Part shown: piece after piece, positions 8,242-16,515 of the stretch
How the letters are laid out: the number at the start of each line of letters is the position of its first letter
How positions within the stretch are numbered: the first letter of the stretch is position 1
Translations under genes and position numbers: made by a program
Notes under the pieces: generated by a model
Seen by the model: the letters and a program-made list of their open reading frames with translations, nothing else
Databases searched by the model: none
Told to the model about the DNA's origin: nothing
DNA from: Deltaproteobacteria bacterium
GTDB lineage: Bacteria > Myxococcota_A > Polyangia > DRWM01 > JAAZOP01
Length of the DNA: 49,792 bases
Reading direction: 5' to 3'
Assembly: GCA_016930215.1 (NCBI GenBank)
Contig: JAFGHH010000387.1
Coordinates: 1 to 49,792, forward strand

Positions 8242-10038
8242 GTGGAAGCCCGACCGCCGCGACGGGTCCGCGTCCCGTGGTTCGAGGCGAAGCTCGTCGG
8301 CACCTTGCTGCTGGCGCTGTCGCTGGTCTGGTTCGCGGCGGTGTATCTGTTCGGGCAAGGGATCCGTTCGAGCTTCAGCCTGATCCTGCAGCCATCGATC
8401 GCCGACGGCCTGCGGACGGCAAAGGAGCGGACGCACGACCACATCGAGGCGCTGCGCGAGCAGCTCAAGTGGCGGGCGGAGCGGATGGCCTCCGAGCTGC
8501 GCCGGCAGGGTCCCGGGGCGCGGGTCCCCGGGCGGCTCGAGGTGCTGCTGCAGCGCCTGGTGGAGGAGGACGCGGCGGCGTTCAGCGGGCACGGTGCGGA
8601 GGCCGAGGGGGGCGCGGCGGGGGTGGAAGAGGCCGGAAACCGACGAGCGAGGGCGGTACTCGTCGACCTGTCGGCGGTCGACGCCACCGGCCGGCGCGTG
8701 CACGTCCGGGCGCCCGACGAGTACCCGGATGCCGCGTGGCGGGTCAAGACGTTCCGTCCGCGGCCGCCGGCGGACAAGACGGGGGCGCGCGCCGCCGCGA
8801 TCGGGGCGCTCGAGGCGCCCCTGCTGTGCGTCCTCGGGGCGTGCGAGGACGGCGGGGCTCGGATGTCGGCAGGCGTCCAGGTGGCGAAAACGCTGCTGCG
8901 CATGGGTGAGGGCGGCGGGGCGGCGGCCGAGCTGGACGCGGCGGGGCTGGAGGCGGTGTTCGCCACGCCGTGGGCGCTGTTCGAGGGGCTGCAGGAGCTC
9001 AGCGACGTGCTCGACCGGTACAAGATGCTGCGCATGGCAGGAGAGGAGATCCGTCGCCGCTTCGGCTGGGTCTACATGATCATTCTCGGCGTCGCCGCGA
9101 CGCTGACGCTGGGGGTCTCGATCCTCTTCGCCCGGCGCGTAACCCGCCGGGTGGCGGCCATCGCGCGGGCCACGCGGCAGGTCGCGACCGGGGACCTCGA
9201 CGTGCGCATCGTCCCGGCGGGCCGCGACGAAATCGCCGAGCTGGCCCGGTCGTTCAACGAGATGGTCGCCGACCTGCGGGAGTCCCGCGATCGCATCGCC
9301 TACCTGTCCCGCGTCTCGGCCTGGCAGGGCATCGCCCGCCGGCTGGCACACGAGATCAAGAACCCGCTCACGCCGATCCAGCTGGCGATCCAGCAGGTGG
9401 CGGAGAAGTACGAGGGCGGCGACGAGCAGTACGGCAAGCTGGTCCAGACGGCGCGCGAAGTGATCGAAGAGGAGGTGGCGACGCTGCGGCGGCTGACCAC
9501 CGAGTTCTCGGCCTTCGCGCGGCTGCCGCAGGTCCAGCCGGTGCCGACCGACCTGGGGGAGTTCCTCGACGACTGCCGGGCCGCCTTCGGCGGCGCCGCC
9601 GCCGAACAGGGCGTCGACCTCGAGTGGCACTCCCCGGCCCGGCCGCTCACCGTGCCGCTCGACCGACAGATGATGCGGCGCGTCATCGACAACCTCGTCC
9701 GCAACGCGCTCGAAGCCCTGGCGGGGGAGGGGGGTGCGGCGGCGGGGCGGCCGGCACCGAGGATTGCGGTCGAGGCGGACCTGCGGCCCGGCGGCGCGCG
9801 TGCGCGGATCGTGGTGCGGGACAACGGACCGGGCATTCCGAGCGACGCGCGGGAGCACATCTTCGAGCCGTACTTCACGACGAAGCCCACCGGCACCGGC
9901 CTGGGCCTGGCGATCGTCAAGAAGATCGTCCTCGAGCACGCGGGCGAGATCGAGGTCGATTCCTCGCCGGAGGGTTCCGTCTTCCGGATCGAGTTGCCGC
10001 TGGCCGGGGCCGAGCACGGCGGCCGGCCGGCGCGGTGA
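8242..10038 (+). CDS. NtrY-like transmembrane sensor histidine kinase
   Basis: The 598-residue product starts at GTG 8242 behind a GGGAG site. One membrane segment lies at about 18-38 (LVGTLLLALSLVWFAAVYLF) and a second at about 275-297. Between them is a long extracytoplasmic domain. A HAMP domain (about 298-350) and a dimerisation domain with the phospho-accepting His in RLAHEIKNPLTPIQL (near 370) follow. The ATP-binding domain has N-box NLVRNALEAL (near 485), G1-box DNGPGIP and G2-box TGTGLGLAIVKKIV. The layout and the ENKNPLTP-type H-box fit NtrY. The normal partner NtrX, a sigma-54 activator with a receiver domain, does not follow; the next gene encodes a thioredoxin. The cognate regulator must be elsewhere. 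Confidence 0.88.
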   Translation: MEARPPRRVRVPWFEAKLVGTLLLALSLVWFAAVYLFGQGIRSSFSLILQPSIADGLRTAKERTHDHIEALREQLKWRAERMASELRRQGPGARVPGRLEVLLQRLVEEDAAAFSGHGAEAEGGAAGVEEAGNRRARAVLVDLSAVDATGRRVHVRAPDEYPDAAWRVKTFRPRPPADKTGARAAAIGALEAPLLCVLGACEDGGARMSAGVQVAKTLLRMGEGGGAAAELDAAGLEAVFATPWALFEGLQELSDVLDRYKMLRMAGEEIRRRFGWVYMIILGVAATLTLGVSILFARRVTRRVAAIARATRQVATGDLDVRIVPAGRDEIAELARSFNEMVADLRESRDRIAYLSRVSAWQGIARRLAHEIKNPLTPIQLAIQQVAEKYEGGDEQYGKLVQTAREVIEEEVATLRRLTTEFSAFARLPQVQPVPTDLGEFLDDCRAAFGGAAAEQGVDLEWHSPARPLTVPLDRQMMRRVIDNLVRNALEALAGEGGAAAGRPAPRIAVEADLRPGGARARIVVRDNGPGIPSDAREHIFEPYFTTKPTGTGLGLAIVKKIVLEHAGEIEVDSSPEGSVFRIELPLAGAEHGGRPAR

Positions 10039-10556
10039 TGAACGAGGGACGACGACGCGCGGTCCGCAGCTTCGTGCTGGTCGCCGTGGCCCTGCTCGTC
10101 GTGGCGCTGTTCGGACCGCGGAGCTGCGGGGCGCCGCTGCTGGCGACCGGCACCGCGGCGCCGCCCTTCTCCGTGACGCGGGTCGAGGACGGAACGCGCC
10201 GGACCCTTGGGGAGCTGCGTGGGCGCCCGGCCGTGCTGTTCTTCTGGGCCGTCTGGTGCAAGGCCTGCAAGGAGATGATGCCGGGGCTCGCGGCGCTGGC
10301 CGTCGAGCGGCCGGACGTGTGCTTCGTGGCGCTGCACAGTGACGGTGAGGTCGCGACGGCCGCCCTGGCGGCCAAGGCACGACCGTATCCGGCGCTCGAG
10401 TTCGTCGAGGGCGGCGAACGGTTCCTCGAGGCCTACCGGGTGACGACCTTCCCGACCACCTATGTGCTGACCGCCGACGGTCGGATCTGCGGCGGCCTGG
10501 TCGGCCGGGCGTCGGCCGACGTCGTCGCCCGGCTGCTCGAGCGCTGCGAGCGGTGA
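10038..10556 (+). CDS. TlpA/ResA/CcmG-type membrane-anchored thioredoxin
   Basis: The ATG at 10038 overlaps the last base of the kinase stop, so the two are translationally coupled. The 172-residue product has an N-terminal membrane anchor (about residues 10-27), then a thioredoxin fold facing the periplasm. The redox motif is WCKAC in FFWAVWCKACKEMM, and the cis-proline region is TTFPTTYVL. Such proteins reduce specific periplasmic disulfides, for example apocytochrome c during haem attachment. The nearby convergent ccmAB genes make a role in cytochrome c maturation plausible but unproven. KA between the active-site Cys residues differs from the EP of CcmG. Confidence 0.85.
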   Translation: MNEGRRRAVRSFVLVAVALLVVALFGPRSCGAPLLATGTAAPPFSVTRVEDGTRRTLGELRGRPAVLFFWAVWCKACKEMMPGLAALAVERPDVCFVALHSDGEVATAALAAKARPYPALEFVEGGERFLEAYRVTTFPTTYVLTADGRICGGLVGRASADVVARLLERCER

Positions 10557-10559
10557 ACC

Positions 10560-11393
10560 CTAGTAGGGCGGAACGAGCGGGGTGTCGCGGATCAGGGGCA
10601 GGACCGCCTCGTGGAGCAGACCGTTGGAGGCCGCCACCGCCCGCCCCGAGCAATCCGCCTCGGCGCCCGCGTAGTCGGTGACGCACCCGCCGGCCTCCCG
10701 GACCAGCAGGATGCCGGCCGCGACGTCCCAGGTGTGCAGGGACATCTCGTAGTAGGCGTCGTAGGTGCCGTCGGCGGTCATCGCCAGATCGAGGGCGGCC
10801 GAGCCGCAGCGGCGCACGCCGTGGCTCCGGCGGAAGAACTCCGGCAGCGAGGCGAGGAACGGGTCCGGCCGGGTGTGGCTGGCCGGGCCCCAACCGGTGG
10901 CGACCAGGGCGTGGTCGAGCGAGCACGTGTGCGAGACGCGGATCGGGGTGCCGTTGCGGGTCGCGCCCCGGCCGCGCGCGGCGGCGTAGGTCCACCCCAG
11001 CGCCGGCGCCTCCAGCACGGCGAGCGTCGGCGTTCCGTCGACCAGCAAGGCGATCGACAAACAGAAGAACGGGTGGCCGTGGAAGAAGTTCACGGTCCCG
11101 TCCAGCGGGTCCACGGCCCACAGCCGCGCCGCCGCGCCCGGCGCCGCGCCCGCCGCGGCGCCGGCCACCTCGCCATCCTCCTCGCCGAGGAACCGATCGG
11201 CGGGGAACGCATCGAGCAGCCGGGTGCGCAGCAGCCGTTCGCTGGCCCGGTCGGCCTCGGTGACCACGTCGAGAACGCCCTTGTCCTCGCCGGGGACGCC
11301 GTGCCGCCAATAGCGCAGCAGCAGGCGCCCGGCCTCGACGGCGGCCCGGCGGACGAGTTCCAGCGTGCGGTCCAGGTCGGGATCCAGCGGCAT
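10560..11393 (-). CDS. Inositol monophosphatase family phosphatase
   Basis: A magnesium-dependent sugar or inositol phosphatase of 277 residues. It has the metal-binding signature DPLDGTVNFFHGHPF (about residues 95-110) with the upstream GEE, and the second signature WDVAAGILLVREAGG near the C-terminus (about residue 220). Two adjacent ATG codons (11396 and 11393) follow a GGAGGA site; 11393 has the better spacing. The start overlaps the ccmB stop, so it is probably translated from the same mRNA. Substrate could be myo-inositol phosphate, histidinol phosphate or PAP; sequence alone does not tell. Confidence 0.9.
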   Translation of the reverse strand: MPLDPDLDRTLELVRRAAVEAGRLLLRYWRHGVPGEDKGVLDVVTEADRASERLLRTRLLDAFPADRFLGEEDGEVAGAAAGAAPGAAARLWAVDPLDGTVNFFHGHPFFCLSIALLVDGTPTLAVLEAPALGWTYAAARGRGATRNGTPIRVSHTCSLDHALVATGWGPASHTRPDPFLASLPEFFRRSHGVRRCGSAALDLAMTADGTYDAYYEMSLHTWDVAAGILLVREAGGCVTDYAGAEADCSGRAVAASNGLLHEAVLPLIRDTPLVPPY

Positions 11394-12079
11394 CATTCCT
11401 CCAGCAACGGGCCGAACAGCCACAGGGCACCGGCGCCGACGCCCGCGTCGAACGCCGCGAGCAGCAGGGTCCAGCCGGCCACGTCGCTCCAGCCGCCGCC
11501 GGAGAGGGCCGCGCGCGAGACCTCGACCACCCCCAGAAACAGCGGAACCAGCAGCGGGTAGACGGCGACGCCGATCAGCATCTCCGCCGCCGACCCGCCG
11601 AGCGCCATGGCGCCGAACAACGTGCCGACCACCGCGATGCCGAGGGTGGCCAGGAGGGCGGCGGGGACGACCCAGACCACGGATCCCGGCACCGGCAGGC
11701 GGAAGAACACGACGGTCGGAAGCGCCAGGACAAGCTCGACGACGAACAGCGCCGCGGCCAGGCCGAGCGCCTTGCCGACCAGGATCGCCGCGGGCGGAAC
11801 GGGGGCCAGGCGCAGACCGTCCAGCGCATCCTCGTCACGCTCGCGAGCCCAACCCCGCACGACGGCGAGATTCGCCGACAGCCCCACGGCGATCCAGAAC
11901 ACCGCCGGGCCGACCGCCGCCGGCTCGGCACCGACCTCCGCGAGGGCGAACGCGGCGACGACCAGCACCAGCGCGCCGAACAGCAGGGCGGTGAGCGTGG
12001 TGTCTCCCGTGCGACGCTCGAGCCGCAGTTCCTTGCGCAGCACCAGGGTCGCAGCGCGGAGGAAGCCCGGTCCGGTCAT
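11393..12079 (-). CDS. ccmB: CcmB-like haem exporter permease
   Basis: A 228-residue membrane protein with about six hydrophobic segments. An amphipathic cytoplasmic start, FLRAATLVLRKELRLERR, is the hallmark of CcmB. CcmB is the membrane subunit of the CcmABCD ABC complex, which releases haem-loaded CcmE in cytochrome c maturation. The start at 12079 overlaps the ccmA stop by four bases (ATGA). Length is close to E. coli CcmB (220). No ccmC, ccmE or ccmF gene is in the window. A generic ABC-2 permease is the alternative. Confidence 0.8.
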   Translation of the reverse strand: MTGPGFLRAATLVLRKELRLERRTGDTTLTALLFGALVLVVAAFALAEVGAEPAAVGPAVFWIAVGLSANLAVVRGWARERDEDALDGLRLAPVPPAAILVGKALGLAAALFVVELVLALPTVVFFRLPVPGSVVWVVPAALLATLGIAVVGTLFGAMALGGSAAEMLIGVAVYPLLVPLFLGVVEVSRAALSGGGWSDVAGWTLLLAAFDAGVGAGALWLFGPLLEE

Positions 12080-12774
12080 CGGAGGCCTCCCGCCTCCCGG
12101 TCCGGCACGAGCCGACCGGCGGCCAGGGCGACGGTGCGGCCGGCGAGGTCCGCGAACGGCTGCGGTTCGTGCGTGGCCAGCACGACGGCCGCGCCCCGGC
12201 CCACGGCGGCGGCGACCACCTCGTGCAGGACCACGGCGCCCGCCGCGTCCAGGGCGGCGGTCGGTTCGTCGAGGAGGACCAGCGACGGCGCGCCGAGGAA
12301 GGTGCGGGCCAGCGCCGCCCGCTGGGCCTGCCCGCGGGAGCAGACGCGGGCCGGACGGTCGGCGGCGGCGCGCAGGTCGAAACGCTCGAGCCACGGCTCG
12401 AGGGCCGCGGGCGGGAGTTGGCGCAGGGCGGCGGCCAGGGCGAGGTTCTCGCGGACGGTCAGGTCGCCGTAGAGCTGCGTGCGATGGGCCAGGAAGGCGC
12501 GGCCGGCCCGCCGGGCGTCGCCGAGCCGCTCGGCGGGCCGCCCGGCATAGCGCACGGTGCCGGTGCTGGGGCGGAGCAGCCCGGCGAGGAGGCGCAGCAG
12601 GGTCGACTTGCCCGCACCGTTCGGGCCGACCACGAGAGTGAGGGCGGCGGCTTCGAGGTGCAGGTCGATGGCGGCCAGGGCCGCCACGGGCCCGAACAGG
12701 CGCCCGACACCGACCAACTCGACGGGGGCGAGGGCGGGGCAGGGGGCGGACACCGGGTGGGCAACTCGGTCCAT
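12076..12774 (-). CDS. ccmA: CcmA-like ABC transporter ATPase
   Basis: The 232-residue product is a single ABC ATPase domain. Walker A is GPNGAGKST (about residue 50), the signature is CSRGQAQRAALAR (Ser-Arg-Gly-Gln in place of the usual Ser-Gly-Gly-Gln, as is common in CcmA), Walker B is LVLLDEPTAALD, and the switch His is in LATHEP. It pairs with the overlapping ccmB gene. The start MDRVAHP at 12774 has no strong ribosome-binding site, and a further upstream start cannot be excluded. First gene of a three-gene minus-strand unit. Confidence 0.85.
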   Translation of the reverse strand: MDRVAHPVSAPCPALAPVELVGVGRLFGPVAALAAIDLHLEAAALTLVVGPNGAGKSTLLRLLAGLLRPSTGTVRYAGRPAERLGDARRAGRAFLAHRTQLYGDLTVRENLALAAALRQLPPAALEPWLERFDLRAAADRPARVCSRGQAQRAALARTFLGAPSLVLLDEPTAALDAAGAVVLHEVVAAAVGRGAAVVLATHEPQPFADLAGRTVALAAGRLVPDREAGGLR

Positions 12775-12863
12775 GGGCCGCGAGGGCGTCGCCGGACGCC
12801 GGACGCGGATGTTCTCACGAAACCGGCAGCGGCGGAAGGGCACAGCGGGGAACGGCTTTTCGG

Positions 12864-12891
12864 TTGACGTTCCGGGCCGCTCGCGTATCAT
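12864..12891 (+). promoter_or_regulatory. Sigma-70-type promoter for the lamin-tail lipoprotein gene
   Basis: TTGACG (12864-12869) and TATCAT (12886-12891) are 16 bases apart; each matches consensus at 5 of 6 positions. Transcription should start near 12898, giving a leader of about 48 bases to the ATG at 12946. Confidence 0.65.
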
Positions 12892-12945
12892 CCGCCTGCC
12901 GGAGAAGACTCCGAGGCCGCTCGCGGGCTCGGGAGGAGGATGAGC

Positions 12946-14928
12946 ATGCGGAGAATGACCTGGGGTGCGGCGCTGGTCGTGTTGTCGCTGGCGACCGCCT
13001 GTGGCTCGGACGACGACGGCGACGGTCCGCTGGGGGTTGCGCAGTTCGTCGTGACCCCGACGAGCGTGGCGCCGGGCGGCAACACGTTGGCGGCCTGGGA
13101 GGTCACGGGAAGCCGGAGCGTGCGCCTGGAGGCGTGCACCGGATTCGCGGCCGACGACACGACGTTCTGCCCGAGCGGGACGGTGCGGATCGTCGCGCTG
13201 GACGACGCGACCCTGCGCGTCGGCTCGCAGTTGGTCCAGGTGTGGGAGGCCACGCGTTTCCAGCTGATCGCGCTCGGGCGCGACGGCGGGGCCATGGCCA
13301 GCGACTGGTGGGAGGTACAAATCGATACCACCCCGGACGACGGACCGCGGGTCGAGGACTTCCGCGCGGACCCGCGCTCGATCGATCCCGGTACCGCCGC
13401 CACGCTGATCTACAAGGTGCGGAACGTGACGCAGATCGAGCTCGGCGATGCCACGGGCGATCCGGCGCACCCGTCCACCTGGAGCGGCGTGGTCACGATC
13501 GATCATGACGGCTCGGGGAACATCGATGGGACGCGGGACGTGACGCCGACCACCAGCCGACTGTACGGCATCAAGCTGCCCGGTGCGGACGGCGCGATCC
13601 TGGGCTTCGCCGCCGTGACGGTGCGGGGCTCGCTGCCCACGGTGCCGAACATCGCCTCGTTCACCGCGGACCCGATGGAGGTCGACGAGGGCGGGACGGT
13701 GACCTTGAGCTGGTCCACCGAGAACGCCACGACCCTGTCGATCTCGCCGAGCGTCCCCGGCTTCACGGGAACCGAGGCGGACGGCACGCTCGACTTCACG
13801 CCGGCCTTCACGGGCCTCGGCGACACCCGCGAGGCGGTGACGATCTACACGCTCACCGCGGAGAACGGGACGTTCACGGACACGGCCCAGATCGCCTTGC
13901 TCGTGCGGGCGCGTCCGGTCATCGACACCTTCACCGCGATTCCGGAGGCCGTGACCACCGGCGGCTCGACGACGCTGACCTGGGCCACGACGCGGGCGGA
14001 CGCGGTGGTGATCACGGCCGAGCCGGCCGACGCGACGTTGCCGGCGACCTTCGCGGTGGACGGCACGGCGACCGTCACGCCGACCGCCACCACGACCTAC
14101 ACGTTGACCGCCACGGGGAGCATCGCGACCCCGACGACGGCCACCGCGACCGTCACGGTCTCCTCCGCGCCGGTCGTCGTCATCGATTCGTTCACGGCTT
14201 CGCCGGAGCGGATCGCCGAAGGCGGCACGTCCGTCACCCTGACCTGGACCACGACCGCCGCGACCGGCGTCTCGATCGCCGCCGTCCCCGCCGACGCGAC
14301 GCTGCCCGGCACCTTCACCGTCGACGGCAGCGCCACCGTCGATCCGGAACAAACCACGGTCTACACGCTGACCGCCAGCGGCCCCAGCGGCCCGATCACG
14401 CGCACGGCGACCGTGGAGGTCGTGGAGATCGGCGACGTGGTCGTGACCGAGGTGATGTTCGACCCGGCCGGCGTGGCGGACACGGCCGGCGAGTGGTTCG
14501 AGGTCACGAACGTCGCCGGCGCGGCGATCGATCTGGCCGGGTTCCTGCTGCGCAGCGGCACCGCGACCTATGCCGTGCCGACGACCTCGACCGACGCCCT
14601 GGCCGTCGCCGGCTGGTTCGTCTTCGGCGTCAACGCCAGCACCGCGGCCAACGGCGGGGTGACGGTGGATCACCAGTACAGCACGCTCTCGTTCGTCGAC
14701 ACCGGCGCGCTGACGCTCTCGGTCGAGTTCGACGGCGTGGTGATCGATGCCGTCAACTACACGATCGCCGGCGGATGGGTCGCGGGCGATTCGCTGACCC
14801 TGAACCCGGGCCACATCAACGCCGTGGACAACGACACCGCCGCGAACTGGTGCGCCGCCCGGGCGTCCGACACCTACGGGACCTCCGGCAACCACGGGAC
14901 CCCCGGCGCCGCCAACGCCTGCTCCTAG
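12946..14928 (+). CDS. Lipoprotein with Ig-like repeats and a C-terminal lamin-tail domain
   Basis: A 660-residue exported protein. The signal MTWGAALVVLSLATACGSD has a lipobox Cys near residue 20. ATG at 12946 is preferred over 12940 because GGAGGA lies 8 bases before it. Residues about 30-485 are four to five beta-sandwich repeats of roughly 90 residues; two are close copies built on GGSTTLTWATTRADAVVI / TSVTLTWTTTAATGVSI and TYTLTATG. From about residue 490 the sequence GDVVVTEVMFDPAGVADTAG, EWFEVTN... GFLLRSG is a lamin-tail (LTD) domain, common in large myxobacterial surface proteins. Probable role is adhesion or binding; no enzyme motif seen. Confidence 0.8.
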   Translation: MRRMTWGAALVVLSLATACGSDDDGDGPLGVAQFVVTPTSVAPGGNTLAAWEVTGSRSVRLEACTGFAADDTTFCPSGTVRIVALDDATLRVGSQLVQVWEATRFQLIALGRDGGAMASDWWEVQIDTTPDDGPRVEDFRADPRSIDPGTAATLIYKVRNVTQIELGDATGDPAHPSTWSGVVTIDHDGSGNIDGTRDVTPTTSRLYGIKLPGADGAILGFAAVTVRGSLPTVPNIASFTADPMEVDEGGTVTLSWSTENATTLSISPSVPGFTGTEADGTLDFTPAFTGLGDTREAVTIYTLTAENGTFTDTAQIALLVRARPVIDTFTAIPEAVTTGGSTTLTWATTRADAVVITAEPADATLPATFAVDGTATVTPTATTTYTLTATGSIATPTTATATVTVSSAPVVVIDSFTASPERIAEGGTSVTLTWTTTAATGVSIAAVPADATLPGTFTVDGSATVDPEQTTVYTLTASGPSGPITRTATVEVVEIGDVVVTEVMFDPAGVADTAGEWFEVTNVAGAAIDLAGFLLRSGTATYAVPTTSTDALAVAGWFVFGVNASTAANGGVTVDHQYSTLSFVDTGALTLSVEFDGVVIDAVNYTIAGGWVAGDSLTLNPGHINAVDNDTAANWCAARASDTYGTSGNHGTPGAANACS

Positions 14929-14985
14929 GACCACCACCTGACCCGGTCCCGGGCCGGTCTCTCCCTCGCGCGACTCTGCGCCGCG

Positions 14986-16515
14986 ATGCTGGTCCTGCCG
15001 CTGGCCGTCGTCGCGGCCCAGGACCGGATGGACCGGGAAGCGCTGCTGCGCCGGGCGCAGGAGGTCGCCGAGCGGATCGCCGAGGGTCGGGGGTTGCGGC
15101 CGACCGCCCCGATCCGCACCGAGGTACTGAGCCGGGAGAAACTGCTCGAGCACGTGCGGCGTCGGCTGCATGAGGAGTCCCCTCCCGAGGAGCTCCGCGC
15201 CGAGGGGGTGCTGCTCGAGCGGCTGGGACTGCTCGAGACGGCGGAGGACTACGAGGACGCGCTGTACGCGCTGTACGAGCAGCAGGTCGCCGGGCTGTAC
15301 GACCCGGACGATCGGACGACCTACGTCCTGGACGACCTGTTCCCCGCCGAGGCGGATCTGACGCTGTGGCACGAGATCGTGCACGCCCTGCAGGACCAGT
15401 TGTTCTGCATCGGCGACCGCCAGGAGGCGCTCGAGGACGACGGCGACCGCGGGCTCGCCTTCTCCGCCGTCTGCGAGGGCGATGCCGTGCTCACCAGCAC
15501 GGCGCTGCAATACGACCACGGCTGGGACGCGCTCGACTGGCTGGTCCCCCGCGATCTCGAGTCCCTGCGGTCGCTGGTCATGCCGGTGCAATTCGTGGGG
15601 CCCGGGTCCTCCTCGGCGCTGCTGGAGTTCCTGTCGTTCCCGTACGTCGAGGGGGTGGCGTTCGTGCGCGAACACCTCGACCGCGGCGGCACGACGGCCA
15701 TCGACGCGCTGTTCCGGCGGCCGCCGGAAAGCACCGAGCAGGTGATCCACCCCGAGAAGTACGGCGGTCCCGACGCGCCCGTGACGGTCCGCTTCCGCGA
15801 CGGCGCCTTCCCGGCGTGGCACACGGCCTACCAGGACACCGCCGGCGAGTTCGTCGTGCGGCTGTGGCTCGGCTCCCGGCTCTCGCGCAGCGTCGCGGTG
15901 TCCGCCGCGACGGGCTGGGGCGGCGACCGCATGCTCCTGCTGGTGCCGCAACGAACGGTGTCGGCTTCCTGCCTGGCGGGTGCGTCGCCGCTCGATGACC
16001 GGTTGTGGGCCTGCGGCGCCGCCCCCGACTGCGCCGGGGCGATCGAGCCGCCGGCGTCCAGCGCCACCGGTTGGGTGGTGTGGGCCACGGTGTGGGATCC
16101 TGCGCCCGAGGAGCACCCGCAAGGGGCGGCGGGAGAAGCGGCCGAATTCCGGGACGCAGCGACTCGCGCGCTGCGGGAGCGCCTGGGAGCGGACCCACCC
16201 TCCGGAGCGTCCACGGGACCGGAGGCGATGCTCGGCGCGGCGGACGGCACAGCGGAAGCCCGAACCCGGCCGACGGCCCCCGAAACGACCGGCGCCGCGG
16301 ATCCCGGGACCGGGACCGCCGACCAGGTGATGGCGGGTCCGCACGGCGTCGCCGGGGTGCGGCACGACGGACGTTGGGTCTGGCTGGCGGTCGGCCCACC
16401 GGGAGAAGAGGAGCGGGTCCGGGGCTTGCTGGAGCAGGCGCGGGAGGCAACCCTTCCCCGGACCGCCGACGAGCCCGCTCCCCCCGGGAACGGGTCAGCG
16501 GACACGCACGAATGA
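14986..16515 (+). CDS. Exported gluzincin-like zinc metalloprotease homologue
   Basis: The 509-residue product carries LWHEIVHALQDQ (about residues 127-138), an HExxH zinc site. About 30 residues later, SAVCEGDAVL provides a Glu that could be the third ligand, as in gluzincins. From ATG 14986 the signal peptide is unusually short (MLVLPLAVVAAQ); an in-frame CTG at 14938, which follows the previous stop by nine bases, would give a fuller signal. The C-terminal third is Pro/Ala/Thr-rich and low in complexity (about residues 385-445). Its 3' end overlaps the convergent L,D-transpeptidase gene by 21 bases. Substrate unknown. Confidence 0.75.
   Translation: MLVLPLAVVAAQDRMDREALLRRAQEVAERIAEGRGLRPTAPIRTEVLSREKLLEHVRRRLHEESPPEELRAEGVLLERLGLLETAEDYEDALYALYEQQVAGLYDPDDRTTYVLDDLFPAEADLTLWHEIVHALQDQLFCIGDRQEALEDDGDRGLAFSAVCEGDAVLTSTALQYDHGWDALDWLVPRDLESLRSLVMPVQFVGPGSSSALLEFLSFPYVEGVAFVREHLDRGGTTAIDALFRRPPESTEQVIHPEKYGGPDAPVTVRFRDGAFPAWHTAYQDTAGEFVVRLWLGSRLSRSVAVSAATGWGGDRMLLLVPQRTVSASCLAGASPLDDRLWACGAAPDCAGAIEPPASSATGWVVWATVWDPAPEEHPQGAAGEAAEFRDAATRALRERLGADPPSGASTGPEAMLGAADGTAEARTRPTAPETTGAADPGTGTADQVMAGPHGVAGVRHDGRWVWLAVGPPGEEERVRGLLEQAREATLPRTADEPAPPGNGSADTHE

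Noticed and set aside
8167-11430. Long minus-strand open frame (about 1090 codons) opposite the kinase and thioredoxin genes
   Set aside because: Arg/Gly/Pro-rich composition without motifs; the plus strand encodes clear kinase and thioredoxin domains.
12775-16365. Upstream extension of the ccmA frame to 16365
   Set aside because: Only the last 232 residues are an ABC ATPase; the rest is low-complexity Arg/Gly sequence antisense to two well-supported genes.
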